DNA from: Candidatus Caenarcanales bacterium
GTDB lineage: Bacteria; Cyanobacteriota; Vampirovibrionia; 2-02-FULL-35-15
DNA length: 64,000 nt
Reading direction: 5' to 3'
Assembly: GCA_020050435.1 (NCBI GenBank)
Contig: JAGVKQ010000016.1
Coordinates: 1 to 64,000, forward strand
Below the pieces are notes generated by a model. That model was not told the DNA's origin and did no database searches. It worked only from the letters and a program-made list of their open reading frames with translations. The translations under genes were made by a program, and so were the position numbers. The stretch's first letter is position 1, and each line of letters starts with the position of its first letter. Positions 27,584 through 35,500 of this stretch are shown here, piece by piece.

Positions 27584-27991
27584 TTATGACTCGCTATTTC
27601 TTTCATACCACTTTAAAGCTTTTCTCTTTTGAACACCTATTTCATTTATTGCATTATGAAATGGCTCATGATAAAAACTTAAGTAATAAAACTTATTCTT
27701 ATCTACGTTATCTTCATACCACTCTAAAGCATCGTGCTTTTGAGTAGCTATTTCATTTACTGCAGTATGAAATGGCTCATGATAAAAACTTAAGTAGTAA
27801 AACTTTTTCTTGTCTACATTATTTTCGTGCCACTGAAGTGCATCACCTTTTTTAAAGTCGATGGCCGATTTAGTTGTGTGAAAAAGATATGGACCATGAA
27901 AGCCAGTATCTTCTGAATATTTTGCACTTGCTTGTAATCCTACTAAAGTAAGTAGTGACACTAGAGCTAAAGTAATTGTATTTCTTTTCAT
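27584..27991 (-). CDS. Small secreted protein of 37-residue tandem repeats
   Basis: The 135-residue protein has a clear signal peptide (MKRNTITLALVSLLTLVGLQ, cleavage after ASA at 23). The mature part consists of repeats of 37 residues: A51-D87, A88-K124 and a partial third from A125, with a decayed partial copy before residue 50. Each unit has AL-x-W-x-E-x-NVDK-x-KFYYLSFYHEPFH. The motif is rich in Trp, Tyr, Phe and His. I know no family with this unit. It is a single gene with its own terminator, flanked by unrelated genes. Confidence 0.75.
   Translation of the reverse strand: MKRNTITLALVSLLTLVGLQASAKYSEDTGFHGPYLFHTTKSAIDFKKGDALQWHENNVDKKKFYYLSFYHEPFHTAVNEIATQKHDALEWYEDNVDKNKFYYLSFYHEPFHNAINEIGVQKRKALKWYERNSES
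27620..27841. repeat. Two 111-base tandem repeats in the secreted-protein gene
   Basis: 27620-27730 and 27731-27841 encode the two 37-residue units. They are nearly identical at the DNA level (for example GAAATGGCTCATGATAAAAA occurs in both), which indicates a recent duplication or continuing gene conversion. Confidence 0.8.
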
Positions 27992-28117
27992 TGTTGCTTT
28001 TCCTTCTATAGTGGATAATCTAACATATATCCATATTAAATGTTTACCCTTGAAAGGGGAAGTTATAAACTCCTAGTTTTATTAAGAGTTAAAAAAAGAA
28101 ATGTAATAATTAAGGAA

Positions 28118-28675
28118 ATGATGGAAAAGACCCCACAAAGAATTGTATTAATTGGTGCCAGTGGTGTAGGAAAGACTTCTTTATTGAAAAAAATTAAGGA
28201 TGGGATTGCTTTACAGATAATTGATGAACAGGCAAGAATTATCTGTAAAGAACTAGGATTTAAGAATATATACGAAATTAAGAACCCTAATCTTTTTAGG
28301 CAAATGGTTTTAAAAAAGCAAATTGAAATAGAAGAACAACTTAATGAGTTTATTTCTGATCGATCAACGATTGATTGTTGGGTTCACTGGCTAAGGTGGA
28401 GCTATGAAAGTGCTAAAACTTTTGAGTCAGAAACATATTATCAAAAAGCATTTCATCAAGCACTTAAATATTCTCATATAATTTACATTCCAATAATGTT
28501 TGAAATCAAAAAAGATAATTTCAGGTGGACAAACAATGAATACCAGAATCAAATTGACAGACTTGTCTTAAATGTATTAAAAGACTGGGGATTAATGAAA
28601 AGAACATATATCGTAGAATCACCAATTTTAAACAACAGAGCAAAAGAAGTCTTGAATTACTTAAACGATGGCTAA
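28118..28675 (+). CDS. P-loop ATPase/kinase-like protein (AAA_28 type)
   Basis: The 185-residue protein starts with a Walker A motif GASGVGKTS within its first 20 residues, followed by LQIIDEQARIICKELGF and FISDRSTIDCWVHWLRW. This pattern matches the AAA_28/NadR-like group of small P-loop nucleotide or sugar kinases. AAGGA precedes the paired ATG codons at 28118 and 28121, which is why the longer frame from 28040 is rejected. The substrate is unknown. Its last 15 bases overlap a small gene on the other strand. Confidence 0.7.
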   Translation: MMEKTPQRIVLIGASGVGKTSLLKKIKDGIALQIIDEQARIICKELGFKNIYEIKNPNLFRQMVLKKQIEIEEQLNEFISDRSTIDCWVHWLRWSYESAKTFESETYYQKAFHQALKYSHIIYIPIMFEIKKDNFRWTNNEYQNQIDRLVLNVLKDWGLMKRTYIVESPILNNRAKEVLNYLNDG

Positions 28676-28846
28676 TGTTTTAGATGGTTTAATTTTTATA
28701 TTTTCAACAGTAGCTTTATTATCTAGATTTAAGAGCCTCTTTGCATAGTTGACTGACAAAGAATAGTAGTAGGGGGAAATACTCTTTCCTAGTGCCTTTA
28801 AAAGCATCCTTCTAATTTCAACTGATTTATTATTTTGATCAAACAT
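28661..28846 (-). CDS. Small hypothetical protein
   Basis: The 61-residue protein is mostly helical and basic (MFDQNNKSVEIRRMLLKALG...). AGGAAAG eight bases before the ATG is a good ribosome site, which is the main support for it being a real gene. It has no recognisable domain. Its 3' end overlaps the convergent ATPase gene by 15 bases. Confidence 0.45.
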   Translation of the reverse strand: MFDQNNKSVEIRRMLLKALGKSISPYYYSLSVNYAKRLLNLDNKATVENIKIKPSKTLAIV

Positions 28847-28938
28847 AGGAAATCTTTCCTATATATCTCCCCTCTATAAAAGAAATTGTCAGGGGCAACC
28901 CCAAAATTCATAGGACATAGGTCATGGGGTGGAGAATG

Positions 28939-29754
28939 TTAGACTCTGCTTTTAATCCACAGAGAGACATCATCTACTAATAAACTCAATTCTTGCTCAA
29001 TAAATAAATCATGGTAAGCATTGTAATAAACTTTCTTTGTTTTATCTTTTGACTGTACCAGATTATAAAATTTATCCATAGCTTCATTAGAACAAACCAT
29101 ATCTTTTCCAGCTTCAAGTAGCATAAACTTTTCAGAGAATTTTTCAGACAATTTCATGGCAGCTTTTGTAAGTAAGTGTACCTGAAGAAAAAGTGATGCT
29201 TTAGGGCTTATAACCCTCAATGTATCCCTCTTAAGTTTTTCTTGTGTTTCTTTATCTCTAGTTATCGCTTCTGGGCCAAACGGCATAATAATGGGTTTGT
29301 TTGGTAGAAATAAAGCCTTTAGAATAGTAGGCAAAACAAGCTTACAAAATGGCCACATCTCTGGGTTGCCAGAAAATCCTGGGACAGAAAAGACCCAACC
29401 ATTTGCTTTTATTTTTTCAGATAACTTAAGAGCAATTAAGGCACCCATACTATGCCCTAAAATAAAAACAGGTTTTCTCACTCCAAAATCAATTAAAAAC
29501 TTTTTTATTGTGTCAAAAGAAACATCGATCCACTCATTGTAAGAAGTAACACTTCCTATCTCATATTTACTTTGCCCAAATCCAGGTAAATCAAAAGAAA
29601 AAAAGTTTATATTACTTTTATTAAAGAGTGCAGCAGAATTATCAAACCAAATACAATGCCCACCCAATCCATGTATAGCAACAACATTAGCAACAGCATT
29701 TTCAACAGAGAAATACCTGTAATAAACTTTATTTATATAGCCTTCTTGAAACAT
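28939..29754 (-). CDS. Alpha/beta hydrolase (lysophospholipase/monoacylglycerol lipase-like)
   Basis: The 271-residue alpha/beta-hydrolase has the oxyanion segment AIHGLGGHCIWFD near residue 27, the nucleophile elbow GHSMGAL near residue 98, an acid in EAGKDMVCS and a histidine in YHDLFIE near the C-terminus. This matches the serine hydrolase family that includes lysophospholipases. No signal peptide is seen, so it is probably cytosolic. It is divergent from the DUF4330 gene. The substrate is unknown. Confidence 0.85.
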   Translation of the reverse strand: MFQEGYINKVYYRYFSVENAVANVVAIHGLGGHCIWFDNSAALFNKSNINFFSFDLPGFGQSKYEIGSVTSYNEWIDVSFDTIKKFLIDFGVRKPVFILGHSMGALIALKLSEKIKANGWVFSVPGFSGNPEMWPFCKLVLPTILKALFLPNKPIIMPFGPEAITRDKETQEKLKRDTLRVISPKASLFLQVHLLTKAAMKLSEKFSEKFMLLEAGKDMVCSNEAMDKFYNLVQSKDKTKKVYYNAYHDLFIEQELSLLVDDVSLWIKSRV

Positions 29755-29805
29755 ATTTGCCTAGTGATTGCTTCTTACTGCAAGCAATCTATTATAATAG
29801 TAAAC

Positions 29806-30306
29806 ATGAATAAAAAGATAAACTTGTTTGATGCATTAACTTTACTAACAATAGTCTTTTCAATTAGCGGCTATTTATTTGCAAAAGCAGAGAAGACTGG
29901 TCTAAACAAAGTGATTGAAGGCAAAGAAAAAATTGCAATAGAACTTTTAGTGCCTGATGTAAACACAGGAAGCTCAGACTCAAAAAGTGACATTTTTAAA
30001 ACTGGAGACAAATCAGCAATTACTATTAGAAACAGACCTTATACAAAACTTGAAATTATCAAGTCTGAATCTAAACCTAAGTTACTTATTATTCCTGACT
30101 TCCATGGATCATTTAAAACTCCTAATGACCCCACAAGAACAAATATCAAAGATTACACAGTAACACTGACTGATGAAGCACTTAAAACACAAGACGGTTA
30201 TGTAATTGGTGGGAATAAAATAAAAATCGGCAATCAAATTGAGCTTGAAGGTTTCAACTACAGACTTACTGGAAAAGTAATCAATCTCTATCCTTTGAAT
30301 AATTAA
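29806..30306 (+). CDS. DUF4330 family membrane-anchored protein
   Basis: The 166-residue protein has one N-terminal membrane helix (INLFDALTLLTIVFSISGYLFA) and a beta-rich extracytoplasmic part. The beginning matches the DUF4330 family, which is common in cyanobacteria. ATG 29806 is chosen over the longer frame from 29656 because the membrane segment then sits at the N-terminus. Its stop shares a base with the start of the O-antigen ligase gene, so the two are probably coupled and may act together in envelope polysaccharide handling. Confidence 0.7.
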   Translation: MNKKINLFDALTLLTIVFSISGYLFAKAEKTGLNKVIEGKEKIAIELLVPDVNTGSSDSKSDIFKTGDKSAITIRNRPYTKLEIIKSESKPKLLIIPDFHGSFKTPNDPTRTNIKDYTVTLTDEALKTQDGYVIGGNKIKIGNQIELEGFNYRLTGKVINLYPLNN

Positions 30307-31667
30307 TGAGCCTTAACTTAAAACTAGATAAGATTTCTAATGAGTCAATTAAAAACAGTTTTTTAGGGGGTCTATTATATCCCGCTCTTAAAGCAATTAC
30401 AAATTCTTTATCTTTACTGCCAAAAAGTATTCAGGACTTATTTTACAAACTTCTAATTCTTTCAATTATTGTTTTGCTGGGAGCCCTCTCTCTTCCTATG
30501 TTTGCCAGTGACAGGTTTGGAATTGGGTTAATTATTATTTTTATGTTCTTAATCTTCACTCTAAACCTTAACAGAATAAAGGATATAGATTTTAATTTCA
30601 TTGATATTTTATTCATTTCATTTTTATTTCTCTGCACTGTAAGTACTTTTTCATCTTATTTTTTCAAAGAAAGTTTAATTGGATTATTTAAGTACTTTAT
30701 TTTTTTTATTGGTTATTTAGTTATAAAATTCACTTTCTATAACTCTGAGAAAAAGACACTCTACAATGTACTGTCTTCATTTTTTATATTTGCAACTATT
30801 ACAGCTTCAATAGGAATCTACCAATATATTATTGGCGTAGAACCTCTTGCAACATGGGAAGACCCAAATGCTGAAGATACTCATACAAGGGTTTATTCAA
30901 CGCTTGGAAATCCTAATCTTTTAGCAGGATATCTAATTTTAGCCCTACCAATAGGACTAACTTTACCTTTTGAAGAAAAATCAAATTTAGTAAAAAAGAT
31001 ATTTTATATTATTTGTTCTCTAATAGTTCTTCTATGTCTAATTTTTACAGGTTCAAGAGGTGGATACATTGCATTTATTGCTCAGCTAGGAGCTTCATTT
31101 TTTGTACTTATTAGCTTTATTTTAAAGAGATTTAAAAGCAAAAATAAAAAATCAACCATTAGCATAATAATTTTTTCAGGTGTTTTACTAACAGGCATAC
31201 TAATGTTTATGTTCCCTGTTATCACTGAAAGATTAATGACAATTTTTACATTGAGAGAACACAGCAGCAACAGTTACAGGGTAAATGTTTGGGTCTCTTG
31301 TTTAAATATGTTAAAAGACAACTATTTTATTGGAATCGGGCCTGGAAACGCTACTTTTAGGCTCGCTTATGGCTTATATATGATTTCTGGATTTGATGCC
31401 CTTGCAGCCTATAATATACTGCTTGAATTTGCAGTAGAAGCAGGTATTTTAGGGTTTTTAATAGCAATTCTAATTTTCTTAACTTCATTTTTAAAATTAC
31501 ATTTTATATTTTGGGATAGAGGAAGTATTTTAGGACTTGGAATCTTTATATCTTTATTAGGTGTCTTTATACATGGAATGTTTGATACTATTTTTTTCAG
31601 ACCACAAGTTTTTATTCCATTCTGGGTGCTAATTGCAGCAATTGCAAAACTAGAAAAAAAGAGTTAA
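30306..31667 (+). CDS. O-antigen ligase/polymerase family protein (IctB-like)
   Basis: The 453-residue membrane protein has about eleven helices. The Wzy_C family features are visible: STLGNPNLLAGYLILALPIG near residue 200, TGSRGGYIAFIAQ near residue 248, and a large loop with RVNVWVSCLNMLKDNYFIGIGPGN. Such proteins ligate or polymerise surface glycans; cyanobacterial relatives were named IctB. It overlaps the DUF4330 gene by one base. The glycan it acts on is not known. Confidence 0.88.
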   Translation: MSLNLKLDKISNESIKNSFLGGLLYPALKAITNSLSLLPKSIQDLFYKLLILSIIVLLGALSLPMFASDRFGIGLIIIFMFLIFTLNLNRIKDIDFNFIDILFISFLFLCTVSTFSSYFFKESLIGLFKYFIFFIGYLVIKFTFYNSEKKTLYNVLSSFFIFATITASIGIYQYIIGVEPLATWEDPNAEDTHTRVYSTLGNPNLLAGYLILALPIGLTLPFEEKSNLVKKIFYIICSLIVLLCLIFTGSRGGYIAFIAQLGASFFVLISFILKRFKSKNKKSTISIIIFSGVLLTGILMFMFPVITERLMTIFTLREHSSNSYRVNVWVSCLNMLKDNYFIGIGPGNATFRLAYGLYMISGFDALAAYNILLEFAVEAGILGFLIAILIFLTSFLKLHFIFWDRGSILGLGIFISLLGVFIHGMFDTIFFRPQVFIPFWVLIAAIAKLEKKS

Positions 31668-31689
31668 TATAAAAGAAAGGAGAGATTAA

Positions 31690-32121
31690 TTGAAAGCAAA
31701 ATCAGCATCAGCTAGAAAAAAAATAGAGTCTATAAAAAAAACTCCTATAAAAACAGCCAATAATAAAGATATAACCAGTGCATTACTTGCAGCACAAGCA
31801 GCAGAAGATAAAAAAGGAAAAGATCTTTTACTTTTAGATGTTAGTAAACTTACAGCAATTTCAGATTATTTTTTAATTATTAGTGCAGAGTCAAATATAC
31901 AAGTTCAAGCAATAGCTAATTTTATAGAAGCCACCTTGTCAGAAAAAGGCTTTAAACCTATTGCTAGAGAAGGCTTCAGTCATGCCAGTTGGATTGTTGT
32001 AGATTACGGTGACCTCGTAGTTCATGTAATGCATGAAAAAGAAAGAGAATTTTATAAACTTGAAAGGTTTTGGAGTAATGCTACAACTGTCGACAAAAAG
32101 TCCTGGAAAAAAGCTTCCTAA
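31690..32121 (+). CDS. rsfS: Ribosomal silencing factor RsfS
   Basis: RsfS (Iojap/YbeB) binds L14 and blocks subunit joining when cells starve. The 143-residue protein has a basic N-terminal extension and then the core ALLAAQAAEDKKGKDLLLLD, ISDYFLIISAES, EGFSHASWIVVDYGDLVVHVM and FYKLERFWS. It begins with TTG six bases after a strong AAGGAGAG site, with no ATG available. The following gene overlaps its 3' end by 44 bases. Confidence 0.93.
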   Translation: MKAKSASARKKIESIKKTPIKTANNKDITSALLAAQAAEDKKGKDLLLLDVSKLTAISDYFLIISAESNIQVQAIANFIEATLSEKGFKPIAREGFSHASWIVVDYGDLVVHVMHEKEREFYKLERFWSNATTVDKKSWKKAS

Positions 32122-32536
32122 AGATTCTATTCTTATAGATTTCACGACAAATGGAAATTTTGAGTGCTTCAACTTAAGCGTTCAAAGTTTCTTAGAAAAA
32201 AATAAGAATAAAAAGAAAATTACTATTATTGATTATATTTATCCATTAGGTAAATCATTAAAAAGCAGTTTAATTGAAATAAAAGATCATGTGAATTTAA
32301 CTGGTAAGAACCCATTGAAGGGTGCTCTATTTATACCGCTATCAAATATTTACAATTCAAAAAATGGAATAGTAGTAGCCGGATTAGAAAATGGGACCGT
32401 GCCAAACGATCATGAAATAAAGGTTTTACAAGACTGTGACATAAAAGCCTATTGTTATAATCTTGTACCGACTGTAATACTCTCTGCTTTTTTAAAATTA
32501 AATATAAGTGCTTATGGTGTTTTAAAAAACTCGTAG
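32078..32536 (+). CDS. Shortened purine-nucleoside-phosphorylase-like protein
   Basis: The 152-residue protein contains DHVNLTGKNPLKG (residues 70-82), close to the DHINLTGxNPLxGPN block of trimeric purine nucleoside phosphorylases. IPLSNIYNS then parallels the MSDAYD block, and GTVPNDHEIKVLQ...YNLVPTVILSAFLKLNISAYGVL parallels the YETPAEIRxLR...GMSxVPEVIxARHxGLxVLGxS block. The N-terminal phosphate-binding half of the usual 270-residue enzyme is absent. GGAG precedes ATG 32078 inside rsfS. The family link is my reading of motifs; activity is doubtful. Confidence 0.55.
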   Translation: MLQLSTKSPGKKLPKDSILIDFTTNGNFECFNLSVQSFLEKNKNKKKITIIDYIYPLGKSLKSSLIEIKDHVNLTGKNPLKGALFIPLSNIYNSKNGIVVAGLENGTVPNDHEIKVLQDCDIKAYCYNLVPTVILSAFLKLNISAYGVLKNS

Positions 32537-32548
32537 TGACGCCCTGTA

Positions 32549-32650
32549 AAAATGGCTTGTATTTTAATTACAAACTATATGCCTACGCTTGCTACTCCCA
32601 GAGGTCAACGCAAGCTTAAGGCATATAGTTTGCAGACAACAAGCCATTTT
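32549..32650. repeat. 102-base long imperfect hairpin upstream of gpmI
   Basis: Three nested pairs of arms occur: AAAATGGCTTGT (32549-32560) with ACAAGCCATTTT (32639-32650); CAAACTATATGCC (32571-32583) with GGCATATAGTTTG (32620-32632); and GCTTGC (32587-32592) with GCAAGC (32610-32615), enclosing a 17-base loop. It ends 20 bases before the gpmI ATG. It may be a mobile palindromic element or an RNA leader structure. Confidence 0.85.
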
Positions 32651-32669
32651 CTAAGTATAATAATGTCTT

Positions 32670-34304
32670 ATGAAGAAGCCACCAGTAGCATTAATAATTT
32701 TAGATGGATGGGGGGCAGCAAAACCCTCCAGTGGAAATGCCATTTCCCAAGCTAATTTACCTATATTCAACAATCTTTTAAACTCATATCCAAATACCAT
32801 TATTAACACCTGCGGAGAGGCTGTAGGACTTCCTGCTGGTGTAATGGGAAACTCTGAAGTTGGTCATGAAAATATTGGTGGTGGCAGAATCGTTACTCAA
32901 AAACTTACATTAATTTCAGAAGCTATACAAAACGGCTCTTTCTTCACAAATAAAATACTACTCACTGCAATTGAGCATGTGAAAAAGAATAATTCAAAGT
33001 TACACATAATGGGCTTAATAAGCGAGGGTGACGTACACAGTCATACTGGTCACCTATATGCTCTTTTTGAATTGGCAAAAAGAAATGAATTGAAAGATAT
33101 TATTCTTCACGCCATAACTGATGGAAGAGATGACCCACCTAAATATGCAAATTCACTGGTTCCTAAAGTTGAAAAAGAATTAAAAAAATGCAATGGTAGA
33201 ATTGCTACTGTTTCTGGACGCTTCTATGGAATGGATAGAGATAATAGATGGCAAAGAGTTCAAAGATATTATGAGCTAGTCACCAAAGGAGAAGGATTTA
33301 CTGCAAATACTGCACTAGAAGCTATAGAGAAAGCCTATTCACGCGGCTCTTTAGAAAAAGCAAAAAACAATGAAACACCATTAGAGGTTTCTGATGAATT
33401 TATACAACCTACATTGATTACAAATAAAAAAGATCTTATATCAGACAATGATGCTGTTATTTTCTTTAACTTTCGTCCAGACAGAGCAAGAGAAATCACT
33501 GAGGCTTTAACTCAAAATAAATTTGCTGGATTTCTCAGAGAAGTGTTTCCAAAGAATCTTTATTATGCCTGCTTAACTGAATACGACACTAAGTTACATA
33601 GTAAAGAATATGCAGATCCTGTAGTTCCTACAGCATTCACAAAAAATGAACTAAGTGATGTAAATAAAAATCATTCGCTTGGTGAAATTATTTCAAATTT
33701 AAAACTTAAACAAATTAGAATTGCTGAAACTGAAAAGTTTAGACACGTAACAAGCTTTTTTAACATGGGAAGAGAAAAGGAATTTGAAGGAGAAACAAGA
33801 ATTCTTATTCCATCCCCTAAAGTAACCACTTATGATCAAAAGCCTGAAATGAGTGCTTTGGAAGTAGGAGTAGAAACTATAAAAGCCATAAAATCAAAAG
33901 AGTATTCTCTCATCGTAGTAAACTTTGCAAATGCAGACATGGTGGGTCACACAGGCATCATTCCAGCTGCCATCAAATCTGTAGAAACAGTAGATAAAAT
34001 ATTAGGCGACATTGTTTCTGCCATAGATGAAGTGAATGGTACTTTGATAGTTACAGCTGATCACGGAAATGCTGACCAGATGATAAATGATGATGGCTCC
34101 ATTCGAACAGCACATAGCTTAAATCCTGTTCCACTTATACTTATAAGTAAAGATTTGAAATCAGCAAAATTAAAAGAAGATGGGAAGCTAGCAGATATAG
34201 CACCTACTATTCTTGATATCATGGGGATAGATAAACCTTCAGAAATGGATGGAGAAAATTTGATTTTAGGAGTAAGACATGTCCAAAGTAATTCAAGAAG
34301 ATAG
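32670..34304 (+). CDS. gpmI: 2,3-bisphosphoglycerate-independent phosphoglycerate mutase
   Basis: This manganese-dependent glycolytic enzyme interconverts 3- and 2-phosphoglycerate. The 544-residue protein has LIILDGWG at the N-terminus, the phosphoserine segment MGNSEVGHENIG (about residues 61-72), HAITDGRDDPP, RFYGMDRDNRW, FNFRPDRAREIT, and the metal-binding NFANADMVGHTG and TADHGNAD. No ribosome site is obvious; a long hairpin ends just before the start. The next gene overlaps by 26 bases. Confidence 0.96.
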   Translation: MKKPPVALIILDGWGAAKPSSGNAISQANLPIFNNLLNSYPNTIINTCGEAVGLPAGVMGNSEVGHENIGGGRIVTQKLTLISEAIQNGSFFTNKILLTAIEHVKKNNSKLHIMGLISEGDVHSHTGHLYALFELAKRNELKDIILHAITDGRDDPPKYANSLVPKVEKELKKCNGRIATVSGRFYGMDRDNRWQRVQRYYELVTKGEGFTANTALEAIEKAYSRGSLEKAKNNETPLEVSDEFIQPTLITNKKDLISDNDAVIFFNFRPDRAREITEALTQNKFAGFLREVFPKNLYYACLTEYDTKLHSKEYADPVVPTAFTKNELSDVNKNHSLGEIISNLKLKQIRIAETEKFRHVTSFFNMGREKEFEGETRILIPSPKVTTYDQKPEMSALEVGVETIKAIKSKEYSLIVVNFANADMVGHTGIIPAAIKSVETVDKILGDIVSAIDEVNGTLIVTADHGNADQMINDDGSIRTAHSLNPVPLILISKDLKSAKLKEDGKLADIAPTILDIMGIDKPSEMDGENLILGVRHVQSNSRR

Positions 34305-34902
34305 AACAAAACAAATAATAAATAACTACATCAATCATGCTGAAAAGTATATTAATGAGAATAAGAAGCTTTTTTCTTCATGGGCTACTATTTACAATAA
34401 AGTTGTCAAAAAAAACAATGTTGATCCAGCCATGGATTATACAAAAGAGATAATAAAAAGAATGGAGAGAGACAAAGTTACCTCTCAAACAGCTATGCAA
34501 ATTTCAGAAAACCTAATGCCTGAAATGCAAAATATAAAAAAAGATGTCCTTATTATGGGAATACCTTTTTTAATTGGAGTTTTACTTGCCATAACATTTA
34601 CTATTTTAATTATTTTCTGCAAACCTCTTGATCTAAGCAATCATTATTTAATTGGTTATCTTATAGGATTAGGAATAAGCACTGTTCTAATCGGATTTGG
34701 TTCTGTACAAAGAAAAAAAGTGAAGAATAAAACACTTACAAATATGATGTTATTCCAGGCAGCCACTGCTTATGGAGCAGCTAAAATGCAAGGGCAAGGC
34801 AGCTTTGGAGCATTTAGAATACTTGAAGAAATGAAGACTAAGCAAGGGAAAGAACTTCAGATAAAAATACCTCAGCCACAAACTAGAATGGTTAATCGCT
34901 GA
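34279..34902 (+). CDS. Hypothetical membrane protein
   Basis: The 207-residue protein is not recognised. It has a charged helical N-terminal domain (residues 1-95), a pair of membrane helices (about 97-118 and 127-143) and a basic, glutamine- and glycine-containing tail. It starts inside gpmI with a 26-base overlap and no strong ribosome site, so coupling to gpmI translation is possible. It ends three bases before a perfect 20-base palindrome. Confidence 0.6.
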   Translation: MSKVIQEDRTKQIINNYINHAEKYINENKKLFSSWATIYNKVVKKNNVDPAMDYTKEIIKRMERDKVTSQTAMQISENLMPEMQNIKKDVLIMGIPFLIGVLLAITFTILIIFCKPLDLSNHYLIGYLIGLGISTVLIGFGSVQRKKVKNKTLTNMMLFQAATAYGAAKMQGQGSFGAFRILEEMKTKQGKELQIKIPQPQTRMVNR

Positions 34903-34904
34903 AA

Positions 34905-34924
34905 GCGAGGTTACGTAACCTCGC
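34905..34924. repeat. Perfect 20-base palindrome GCGAGGTTACGTAACCTCGC
   Basis: GCGAGGTTAC (34905-34914) is exactly the reverse complement of 34915-34924. It fills the gap between the convergent membrane-protein gene and nrdR, whose stop codon abuts it. No loop and no U-tract are present, so it is not a classic terminator. Confidence 0.8.
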
Positions 34925-35422
34925 CTACGGAGATCCGACAACTTCATTAAATTTAAAACTTCCTTGATCTACTTGAAGATCACGCAATTCTTCGATAAAG
35001 TCTTCTACGCTTTTAAACTGCCTATAAACTGATGCAAATCTTACATAAGCAACTTGATCTAAATCTTTAAGCTCCGTTAAAACCAGCTTCCCTAGTACAG
35101 TGCTACTTACTTCTCTTTTTGTCTGCTTCGCTAATTCATTCTCAATATTTTCAATAGAATTATCAATTTGCTCAGCTGTAATAGGTGTTTTTTCACAAGC
35201 CCTTATAATTCCTGATCTTATTTTTTCTCTTGAGTATGGCTCTCTTTCTCCTGAGCGTTTAACTACTAAAACAGGCATCACTTCTACACGTTCATAAGTA
35301 GTGAACCTTTTATTGCAAGCTGTATTTTCACACTCTCTCCTTCGTCTTATAGAAGAAGCTTCTTCAGTGGTTCTTGACTCAAGAACTCTGCTATTTACTG
35401 AATTGCAAAATGGGCATAACAT
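34925..35422 (-). CDS. nrdR: Transcriptional repressor NrdR
   Basis: NrdR senses dATP/ATP and represses ribonucleotide reductase genes. From ATG 35422 it has 165 residues, beginning MLCPFCNS with the zinc ribbon (CPFC...C...C) and RRRRECENTACNKRFTTYERVE, then the ATP-cone (VVKRSGEREPYSREKIRSGIIRACEKTPI). A TATAAT lies 7 bases before a preceding in-frame ATG and about 10 before this one, and no ribosome site is seen, so a leaderless message is possible. Confidence 0.95.
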   Translation of the reverse strand: MLCPFCNSVNSRVLESRTTEEASSIRRRRECENTACNKRFTTYERVEVMPVLVVKRSGEREPYSREKIRSGIIRACEKTPITAEQIDNSIENIENELAKQTKREVSSTVLGKLVLTELKDLDQVAYVRFASVYRQFKSVEDFIEELRDLQVDQGSFKFNEVVGSP

Positions 35423-35500
35423 GACATCCATTATATCGCAGATTTGTACCACAGATTTACCCCCATGCAGAAGAGTGTAATACAGAGGATAATTTTACTG

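Noticed and set aside
32552-32755. Plus-strand open frame of 67 codons inside the long hairpin before gpmI
   Set aside because: It reads through both hairpin arms into gpmI in another frame and resembles no protein.
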